DNA of 64,000 nucleotides, taken from positions 4,481,214 through 4,545,213 of the forward strand of contig OY848924.1 in NCBI GenBank assembly GCA_963693285.1. The letters run 5' to 3'. This DNA is from Xestospongia muta (lineage: Eukaryota; Porifera; Demospongiae; Haplosclerida; Petrosiidae). Positions 38,701 to 50,700 of this stretch are shown one piece after another. The notes below the pieces were generated by a model, which was not told where the DNA came from, ran no database searches, and saw only the letters and a program-made list of their open reading frames with translations. Within the stretch, counting starts at the first letter, position 1, and each line of letters begins with the position of its first letter. The translations under genes were made by a program, and so were the position numbers.

Positions 38701-41700
38701 GGTCTGTCTGATAAAAGACAAAGCTCATTCATCTCATTTAATTTCATACAGAGGGCATCTATACTTATGGCAACCACTTCAAGTTGTTGTAAGAAAGCAT
38801 TTAGACAATGGCAGTGGTAGCTAATTTTATCATTTTTGTCTACAGCAGCTTCACAGGTTTCCTTTAGTTTCCTCATAAATTCCTTCACATCTTTTCCTCC
38901 TGGTCTGTGGCACTCAATTGCTAGGAACCCCTGATACGTCTGAAAACGAATTGCTTCACATACTACTTCTTTCATAAAAGGCTGAAAGTCCTTTTTACTA
39001 AGCATACAATCCAGATGACTTCCTAAGATAAGAACTTGACTCGAGCTACTTAAATTTTTTGTAGCATTTTCGATAAAGTTAAACCAGAAAAATAGATCAT
39101 TCTTGATAGTCTCTTCCTCATCTGTAAGTTTGCTTACAATAACAAAGACAGCAGTTGACCTCAAAAGAAGAGTTTCAAGAACAGCGGCATGGCTACTGTA
39201 ATACTCAGCATGGCCAGCAAAATCAAATATTACAACATTTCCTATTTCCCAGCTACGAATGCTGTGGTAGTCAATTCCAGTGGTTTGCAATGCAATATCT
39301 TTAATTTCTTCCATTGGATCATATCGATGATGTTCTCCCATTTTAGCTCGATAGGAGATCGTACCAGCTAAGGAACTTTTACCAGCACCAGATTTTCCAC
39401 ACAGAAATATTTTCACATATGACTCAGTTAGGTAGCCATGTACATGGTATTGTGGAAATGATTGAAACAATTTCAGCAACTGAAATCTTTGACTTTTAAT
39501 ATCGTGAGATGGTGGAATACAGTCCAGAGGCATTTTTTGATAATTATTCACGGCCACTGGATCTAGCTGGACATTATGTAGAAGGTATTGTATGGTTTCT
39601 TCACTACAACTTCTGCAGGCTAAATGAAGTAGAGAATTCCCATCCTGAAAAACAAGGAGAAACTAAATACGTTATGACAACAGGAATGTTATAAGTGACA
39701 AATACAAATTTGGGTGTAATAACAAGTAAACTGGTCAATGATATGGTACTTCTCTAAAAGTAACAAGCATAAATAATTTAATAAAAATGAGTGATATATG
39801 GATGAGAATGCCAAACAGAAGGTGACAAGAAATGAATAAAAAAAATCTGTACAAAAATCCCTTCAAAAGAAACCAATAAGTATCAGTCTTATACAAGCTT
39901 TTACATAATCCTGGATATATTTATGTTTACTGGAATAATTAAATGTAAAACATGGTGGCAATAAATATTTATTATTATTTCTTATTGACATCATTTATAC
40001 AATTATCAATGCAAAATAATTAAAAAATAAACTAACAGGCTACATAAAAAGTTGAATGAAAGAGGATAGAAAGCATGGAATATAGTTACAATGACCATTT
40101 AAAAGAAGCAAAATTATAATAATAACATATACTAAGATTAGAAATCATAAATACCTCCTGAACTATCTGGTTATAATAAATATTATACTAACAAATCAAA
40201 CTCAGTTAGGAATTGTCCTTTGATCAATAAAGTTGTATTAATGCAACAGCGAGCTGACAGAGGAATGCTACAAATGTTACATTTTGTAGTAAACAAACAA
40301 ACACAGGTTGAAAAAAGCTGCATAAACAAATTCCAGCAGGTTTTATTGTTAACTTTTAAAATTCAGTTTATACTTCAGAACATAGTATGATATACGCAAA
40401 TTAATAAATCTAATTGGCGATGAGTTTGAAATTAATTTGTTATATTCCAGTAATATAGAAAGCTAAAGGATAAGGTCATTCTACCATATGATTCAGTGTG
40501 AGTATAATTATTCATATACGGTGTGATTGGAAAATGAAACCAAAACTTAATGTCAGCACTCTATGCATGTTTACAATGTCTTTAATAGAAAAGTTACTCT
40601 CAACAACAAAGTTTAAGTTTTGTTGCCATGCTTATCACTTCAAAATTTTGTAATTCTGCCAGCACTTAATCTACAATTAACAGTTGAAACATTGCATGAG
40701 TGAACTGTAATTTAAACATCAACTGTATTTTGTTTAAAAGTTTCTATGTCTACTTCTAATTAATAGCTATGTCACTTATTGTAATCACATTTGTATTGAG
40801 ACTCACTTTATCCTTAGCATTGACATTAACATGTCCTTCTTCGATCAACAGCTTTAAAATTTCAACATAACCCCTCTCTGCTGCCCAATGTACAGGTGTT
40901 CTTCCAATCTAAACACATGAGAAGTAAAGTAACTGAATTACAAAAATATAATCAGGTAGTAAATGATGTAGTCAATGTAAAAGCCATCTGTATAAATCAT
41001 TATAACATCATGCTCTTCACTCAGATACACAAACACATTGTATTGCTTTGCAAAATGATGTGTCATTACTAAACAACAATAACTGATTAATGTAATAATG
41101 TTTATGTTATAAACTATATACAAAGAGTACTTTTTCGCTTCTATTTGGCTTTATACAGATTGAGTTAGACCAGTTTGGCTTTGTGGTAACTCAATATTTG
41201 GCTTACATCATATTGATAAAATAATGATAATGAACACAATGGTGAAGTGACAAAATGCTATTTTAAGTGTGTAGCATGTTAACACTGTAAACACCTCCTT
41301 GAAATAGTCATTAAAATTTATGAAACATCCTTCATTTGTGATCTCAGTCTCATTCACCTTGGCATTTTTTCCATAGATAGCGTGGAGTGGCACACACATA
41401 AACAACAATTAATTTGATTAAAAATACTGCAATGCAAATTGCACGTAACAGATGAGAAAATTACACTCTACATTCCATGCATACAGCACTGAATTTTAAA
41501 TAAAAAGCTTGGAGAAACTATAAAATATATTTATGAATTTTATGATTATTGTATGACCTATATGGTATCTTATTTGGTTTAGGTGTTTTTTTTTTAAATT
41601 AGAGGCTAGAAAACCAGTTATTGCTTTGCCTTGTATCCATTTTATTGTTGTAATCCTCTTGCTTTTTTCCTTTACATACAAAGTATTTCTGGTATAGTCT

Positions 41701-44700
41701 AAACAACAATTTCTAATCACAACAATACAAATGCTAACCTCATCACGTATACTGTGTTTTGCTTTATGATGTAGCAGCAGCTTGACAACATTAGAATGAC
41801 CATTGTCTGAAGCTAAATGCATTGCTGTCCTGTGATCCTAGAAAAAGTAAAACAGAATGATAATTATAAAAAGATTGCCAAGACTCTTTTTGATACTGTA
41901 AGTTATGAAACATTAATGACTAGAGAGTTTACAGAAGCTATAGTGTTGCTAAGAAGCTTTTCCTCAAGTTCAAGAATACAAAACTTAAAATGTTATACAC
42001 CCAAATCCTATAATATTGTCTCTTCAGCTTGAAGAATTCTCATTAGTTTTCATTGAGATGTTTTTTCTTCCTGAATTAATTTTCAATAAACAACACAAGC
42101 AATCCCTATGTAGGCAATGCTATCATATTCCCAAACATTTCTACTCTTATTCAATAACACTTTAATACATAGATGTAATAATTTACCATACACACTAACC
42201 ATATCACAAATATTGGGGTCTGCTTCAAACTTTAGTAGTAGTTCTACAACATCTGACCAACCTTTCATTGAGGCTAAGTGTAAAGCTGTCCGTTGGTGCT
42301 AAATGAAGTGCAAATACATAAATAATGTTTGTTGATTATAGTAGTATAATCTGTACAGAACATCTAAACATAGACCAAGTATGAAGTGGACCACATATCA
42401 AAACTAATAAAGATTAGAATTACAAAAGTCATCCTAAGATTATTTGCTTGTACTTATGTTGCTTTAAGGGGCTAGATTATGGCTAAGCTTCAAGACTGAA
42501 GAATTTCCAAAAGATATGAAACTGCTTAAAGCCTTTTCAGTTACAAAATCAATCCGTTACACCCAATTCAAAGCACTTGAAATAAAAAAAATAATATTCA
42601 TATATTGCAATATGCATTACACGTTACTGCCTATCAATTCACTTCATTTCTTGCTCTCAAAAGATTCATATAACAATAGATAAAGATCATGAAGTGCACA
42701 TACCAAAACGTGCATATATATATATATTATGTGTACATACATACATACACTATATATAAATATAAATATATACATATATATATGTATATGTATATACATG
42801 ATCCAAACAGGGAATCATGGCAGCCAGGGAAATAGTTACCAAAATTGAGAAGACATGTGCATGTACACTGTTTGACAAATAAAGTCATATATGTATAGAA
42901 TTTTTCTTACTAGCCAAGTTACCAACTCATCTTGCATCAACTTTTATTTTAATCAATTTCATGTTACACGTTAAAGAATTAAATTCCACATTATTGTAAG
43001 TAATAGCACTTGGGTTGAGACATATTAATACCAGTATTTTAACAAGTTACAGTTGATTGTCCAAGACAGTAACTGTGCATAGGTTAAGAATGCTACTGAT
43101 TAAAAAGGTTCTAATTATTCTCTAATTCATATCTAAATTTGTTGATAACCAAACATATTTCTGTTTGAAATGCATGATTGAAAATAGCGAGATGTTTATC
43201 CCACTTCAATGTAGTAACCCATAGAAAGCCAATATGCTGTAAAAAGATACTTCTGGTTGCTTAAGTTATGTTGCTGTGTAGTTTCCATAGCATTGTGTGT
43301 CCTTTTATTAAAACTTAAACCAAATAAAATGTAGTAATCATAATAAATACTGACCAAGTCATATGAATTTGGATTTGCTTTAAATTGTAACAGGAGTTGG
43401 ACAACATCAGAGTGACCTCCACGTGATGCTAAGTGCAGAGGTGTCCGCTGATCCTAAAAAAACAAATAATCATTGATGATTATAAAATAAGGAAATGTAC
43501 AGCTCAGTATAATTATACTAAAATTGGTTTAAAAATTAAAATTTTAAAATTTCTCAACTACTTGAAGTATGCTTGCATTGTAAAACCTGATCTTAAAATA
43601 AATAAAACCTTTGTTATTGTTATGTTTGTTGCCATTATCAAAAGAAGAGAAAGGTAATCATAAATCAAAGTGAACTTATACATGTTGAGTAGGCGATGCG
43701 CAATGTGATATAAAATATTATAGACTTAATTTAATTGGAGTATTTTGAGGATGGTAAAGTTGGGGCATTGTGACTTAATAGTGCAACAATTTTTCACAAA
43801 ACTCTAAAAGTTTTTGTAACTTATAGAAAAATATTTTTGTTAAAGAACGTAATGTAATTTATTATGACCTCAATTGATTATTGTTTCTGCTTCAAAGTTA
43901 ACACTTAGCAACCTTTTTGAATTTAATGATATAATTAGCAAAACCTTGAAATATATCTAATAGGCAATAATTTAATGCTGCTACCCTACCAATTAGTATC
44001 TAATCATTCCTTTTCAAGTCAATAGAACAGATGAAAGGTAATGCCTGCAGTGATATCTGTAATTCTGTAAAGTAAAAAGACAGTGCTAGAAATCCTTTTT
44101 TGAGTTAGGCTATCCTATTATTAAAATTATTATGTCAGTGAGCTATAATTATATTGTTCAACCATTGATTATTGTTTCTGCTTCAACGTTAACACTTAGC
44201 AACCTTTTTTCCTGGTCAATATGTTCCAAAATGTCTGCCAACTTTTAAGATTAACAAGAATACACAACACTTTTGCATAAAAACTGGTCATTTTCTTTCT
44301 CTGTTAATGATAGTAATGTTCTGTAGACCAAGCATCAACAAGTAATGTGAGTGTTTTCTTGATGAAACTTTGTTGAACCATAGCTACTCTTTTGAAGTTG
44401 CATTATTTTTCAGCTTGGTATGTGCAGGTGGACATCATTTCACTTGAACATTGTTTTAAACCTGGTCTTATTATTTGTTTCGTAAATCACAGAATGTCCA
44501 AGACCAAAAGTGGTTGGATATTATAGAGTGAAATAATGAATTTTACCATAATATTTATTATGTTTGGCCAAACTGAATCTATAAAATGGCCTTGACCCAT
44601 CAACTACTACCTTAAAGTAAGCACTAACAGACCACAGATATACATATATATTTGTTGCAATCAATGGTGCATATGCTATGATTGGTGTACTAACCTTCCT

Positions 44701-47700
44701 AATATCTTGATGGTGTACATTGACTTTAGCACCATCACTAAGTGCAACATTTACGTTTTGCATGTCACCATTTTCAGCTGCAGTCAAAAGTAAGTAGTCC
44801 TGCGATGTTAATAATATATATTAGCTTTAGTATGTACAGATATACATATTAATTATTTAAACTGTAATTTATATAATTATCATAACATTTAGATAAACTG
44901 TGTCCATGACATCATGTACTATAGAAATGTCTAGTGGTGTGTGTAGACACCAAGATTGAGCTAGGTGTCACAACTTCATGGTCATGTCCATTTAGTATGA
45001 AAGCATTGCTTATAGTCACTTATAGCCCACTCAGTATGTAAGTGTAAACTGAATACTTTTGTTCAATGTTTGCAAGCCAAAATTTCAGTCAAGACAAAAG
45101 AAGACACTACAAATTAGTGCTATTTAGTTTATCTGAATGGCAAATTCTTAATAAGCTTTGTATGCCAATCATTAATCCATTAAATTTGTTCCAGCTACAT
45201 TACTAAACTTTTTATCACACCTATCCCATACCTTTTTAACTTTGTCCATATTTTCTGTTCCAAAAGTACAAAAGAGCTCAACAATATTGTGGTGACCTTC
45301 CCAGTAAGCTAAATGAAGTGCTGTTTTTCCCCACTAAACAATGAAATACTTCATTTAATACTTTCTATTATATATAAACAGTTTGTGTACATTTGTTGTG
45401 TATTTCACTATAATTCTCATGTCAATTGACTTGTTTTACTCAGTGAAAAACAAAATTATGCCTTAGATGAAATTGAGGTAAACTTGTGCAAAAGTTACTT
45501 ATCTTCCATAAAATCACATCATTAATTTTAATTTTCAATCTCACAAACATCAATGACATTAACCTAATCTACTCTACACTACAGCTACTTACTAGCATGA
45601 CACAATTAAAATATAACATATTATTAATCGTTATCTATAATGTCCTAAATTAAGTATTATTGACATCAATTTATGATTACATAAAGTCATGGTAATTTTA
45701 AATGTGGAATGGCCAGAGCAATTCTGTGTGACAACTCACAACAGATCACAATAAGAAAATGGTCTGTCCTACTAGATGTGTTGATAGTACTGCATTTTAG
45801 AGCAGCAAATAAAACACAAACTATACATAACATACACTGACCTCATTACAAATATTAGAGTCTGCCTTTGAATTTAAGAGTAACTTGGCTATCACAAAGT
45901 GACCTTTAATTGAAGCAATATGCAAAGCTGTCCACTGACCCTATGGAAATTTATGTTTGACAAAATCAGCCTTGCTATAGTAGCATAACATTATACATTT
46001 AATATGGAGTTATTTTATATATGTATATCCTGTACTAATATGATACATTGAGCTAATAAAGAAAAACATACAGTATACATATAGCAGACACAATACACAA
46101 GCATCTTTTAGAGAAGACATACTAACTTTTGAACAAATATTAGGATCTGCTGAGCATTGTAAAAGTAACTGGACTGTCTCTGAATGGCCATTAAGTGAAG
46201 CATAGTGCAAAGCTGTAAACATCTCCTAGAATAGGTAAAAAGTAAAACGTATAGAAATAAAATTTAATGCTACTATTTGCTAAAAGATAGTATGACCAAA
46301 AACAATAAACAAATTATTGATAGCATTGCAAAGACATCAGAATTATGTTTGATATCTTTTTATGGATTTAATATTAAGTCAAAAATAATGCATAGCAGTC
46401 GCTGCTGTTTCTTTATGAAGCAAGTAGTGGCACTATAAATAACAAAATAAAAGAAAAGGGTTTGAAACAAGCAATTTATGTACAAATGCAAATAAAATAA
46501 GAGGTACGGGGTCAGGGCAAGCGAAATTGCACCACTGATCAGTGGACATATATATGAGCACAAATGGAAGCAACCAGTTGAAAACAGGTAGCTCAAGTAG
46601 GATAAAATCAGTAAGCAAAAGGTAGAAGCTAAGAAAGTAGACAAAAGGTGAGCAAACCAGCATTGAAAGTATAGTAAGATAGATGTGGAGATGCCCAGGA
46701 GCCGATTGCTCTCTTCACGTTTTAACAATGGCAGTGGGTATAGAAACAAAGCAGATGGCACAAGGGGCCACAATTAGCTGTTTTTCTATCAGTTACAGTC
46801 AGCAGCCTGCCCCTGTTGAAATGTGATTAACGTGCTGGCAATTATGACCCATTCTAGACACTTGTCACACATCAGCAAAGAGCAGGTTCAAGTCCAATAG
46901 ACTAGTGCTATCAAAACTGTGACTTCCTTGTATTATTCGCATAGAACAATCATCTTAAAGTGGCCCTTTCCTGTATATAACTTACACTATAACAACTCAA
47001 ACAGTGTGCTTGCTTATTTAGAGAAAGAGCTAAAGCAGAACCACAGAAGTAGCAATTATTAATGCTGTGAATGTCCATATATTTATGATGCCATGTTAGT
47101 AAAAAAACAAACCATTCTCTAGGAAAAATTTATGAGCATGCTCTCTGTGTAGTTAGCTCATTTAGGATCTATTCCACATTGGGTAACGAGGGTGTGTCAT
47201 AAAAATAATAATAGGATAACTTCCTGCCTCATTTCTTTAAAAATGAAAGTAGTACTTTGATGAACTATAATCCTACGAAGATATTCTTTCAATAAGTTGT
47301 ATGCAACAACTCTTGCAAATGCAAATGGTACATCTGTGCTAGAGTAGTTTTTCCATAAACTTCCCAAGATATTTTTATGCACCATCTCTGACAAGACATT
47401 TGAAGGCCATCTAACCAAGCATCATTGCCAAACTCTTCATGACATTTGTAGTATAACCACTGTTGTACTGTCCTGCATTCCATACATCCCAACAGAAAAT
47501 AGGCTGAGGTTCTTCTACACCCACCTCACCCACATAGAATAGTAATAGCGATTTTTATATATTACATGGTAGCTACCATCAGCTAAACTTACAAGATAAC
47601 TTAAAATTATCATTCTGTTTGCTAACCCCCAAACGTCTAAAACTATATTCAAAAGCGTAGAGTCAATATAGATTATCCTACTTTTAATTTGTCTAGCAGA

Positions 47701-50700
47701 TGTCTGTCTATACAGCCATCAGCTAAGGAGGGGCTAGTTTGCTGGACTATTTCAGTTCCTGCAATTGGGGTGTCGATCATGCCCCTGGGGTCCTTGGTTT
47801 CCCACTAATGATTTCCGTGATAATATGGACTTATAATAGTAAGTATATACATAATATGTAAGGAATTACATGAAATGCTGCATATTGGACCAAATAATTA
47901 CTGTCAAGTCAGTGCATTTAATTAATTTAAATGATTATTAGGCACCCATACAATCAAAGTGTTTGTTTATTAGGTAGCTGTATATATCTAGGGGTTTTCA
48001 TATACCAATTCCTTCATAAAAAATAAGATTGTATAGCAACTGAGAAAGCATTTGATCACTAAAAATGTACCATTCAATACTTCATCACATATATAGTATA
48101 ATTACAATGTATCAGTGCTAAGTTAATATATCAAGTTTTTTAGAGGAATGTCTATGCAAGCATTTTAAAACATGTAAACTTAGTTTTAACCCATATACTT
48201 AATGCAATAAAGAAATTAGTGACAGTAGTTTAATTTCCAAATTTGTTTGGATATTAAAAAATTAAATAAAATAACTGTGTATAGAACAGCATCACATAAT
48301 TATAATAAACCCTACTTTAAAAATCGCTATCTTCTACAATAACTCTGAACACTGTAAGTTCATAATAAGCTTTTTTGTAAGTTCATGAACCTACTACTAT
48401 GTTTGGTCTGATTGTGGCATGTACAACAATCTGCTTCTAATTGAGGCTCTATTGGTTTGTAGTATATGAGGAATCTCACATAATTGGATAATATTAGGAA
48501 AACTTTAACAAATAATTTAACCTCATTTTGAAAGTTCACATCAGCTAATTTGTCAATAGATTGTTTTACAATATCCAATTGTCCCATTGCAGCAGCAGTT
48601 AACAGAATATGATTCTGAAAGTTTAATATAAAAAAGAAAACATAAACAAAATCATCAATATTTCACTGTAACCAGGAACACATGAAGAAGGGAAGGAATG
48701 TCAATCATTCATTTATTAATCTGAACTAGGTTTTCACTTAATTCCTGCACTATTTTGTAATTGTCCATATATGGAATGTGCTGAGAGGCTGTAAATTTTA
48801 TTGTGTTTCTGCATGGCATTTTGGTATGCAAAGTAGTCCTAAGATTGTTTTAGACCATGTCTTAATTATATTTGTATGTTTACTTTATTTGTATTATTAT
48901 ATCATTGTATGCAACTTTTGAGAGTGGTTAGGAAAGTTAACTGGCATACAGTATTGATAGCACATATACCAACCAATTGAATTAGAATTATTACTTTTAA
49001 CATACATGTTTTGATTTGGTTATGACTGATTAATGCTTCTGAGCCTATTCCTTGGCAAACGTTTTCATGCAGATCCACAGCTTCTGCCAACTCTTCACTT
49101 TTCTATGCAGTAATTTAGTCCCTTACAGCAACAGCAGAACTGAAAGATTTTAGGATGATTTTTACAAATACATTTTGTTTAATCTCATACAAGCAACAAA
49201 GCAGAAAAGGGGATGATACGCTCTTAAGCAATGACTATTTTAAAGCTAAGTATGATCATACTTTAGACAAGAGAAAAAGATGTATTTGAAATGGTACAAA
49301 AGCCTAGTCTGGCGTTGACGACCCTAAGAGAAAAAGGCTACTGGGACAAACACATATAGGACTTGTACAGCCTGCAAAAATCTTGAAAGCTACAATATGT
49401 CTTGTGCACTTATGAGTTCTTCCTTTTCACTTAAGACCATTATCAGCATGAATCGATATTGTCTAGTAATGTCACTTGTGACACTAGGCAGCACTATTCG
49501 AAAGATTATTACAAGAACAACTTTGTGTTTTCACTTTCCTAACACGTGGTCAGGTTAAAGAATGCTCTACGCATATCCACATCCCTGCTGTACGAATCTT
49601 ACATGCACTTGCACCAAGACTCTTCCTCTCTTAAGGAAGGGTTGACAATACCAGACTACTGAAGGCCACATGGCTTGTTTAAATGCATGAAGTAGTTGCT
49701 GAGACTGCTATTCTTTATATGGGCAACAGACTAGCAAACATAGCACAGTAGTTTGATGCTTCTTCCTTCTTTTTCATGTGTTCCTGATATTTCAGTTCAT
49801 AATTTCACATGTATATAATTGTACCTTTCATGTACGTACACACACTATACCTCTTATACATATGTATAAAAAGTAATAAAAGCATTTCTGAAAAATGTAA
49901 GGAAATGCTAGGGATGAAAAACACATAAAGAAGAAAACAAGGTAGGGATGAAAGCACAAATCCATACATAAATACTTATGAATACTATACAAATAGCTTT
50001 ATCATACTTAAACAATTTTTTTTGAATCCCAGGAATATAAGACTAAAAGACTGCATAGCAGAATCAGTAACAGTGTTACATGTTTATTCAATAATATATG
50101 TCACTTACAAGCATTTACAAGTACTTGATATTCAAGTTGTAAATACCATCAAGTTGTAACAACTGACATTTATATTATTTTAGTTAAATATTTGGTTACT
50201 TGTGAATGAATTTAGTATGGATTTGTGTTTTGATTCCTAACCTGTTTCCTTCCTTTTTGCCATTGTCATCCTTATACTACTATTAAGCATTGCTATGCTC
50301 AATTATAAACATTGAGTAATCAACTCCATAAAATTACTATTAGTAGTAGTACAATTATACTTACATAATTAACAATAAGTCCTTTATCTTCTAAAAACTT
50401 GACTACTTCTTGGTGATCATTGATATAAGCTATACTATAAGGTGAGGTATCTCCATACAGAGGACCCTTAAAAAACATCAACATAATAACTGCTACAGCT
50501 ATCAATATTTAATTTACTAATTATAAATATGGCAATGTTTAGTGACCCGGTTCATTATAAGATGTTGGTTATTGAACCGACGGTCGCGTGAGAAGCATGA
50601 ATATAATTAAAACCACGTGTTACTTGAGTGGGTGAGGGTGGAGCACAACAGTAGACTTTGGTGATAGGTGATAGCGCCACCGCGACATAAGCTCGGGATA

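Noticed and set aside
37643..39694. Several + strand frames of 60-111 codons opposite the ROC-COR exon
   Set aside because: Shadows of the 692-codon exon on the minus strand.
46360..46773. 137-codon hydrophobic frame on the minus strand
   Set aside because: Leu/Phe/Ser-rich throughout, no motif, within an intron of gene 2; composition fits chance translation of a pyrimidine-rich strand.
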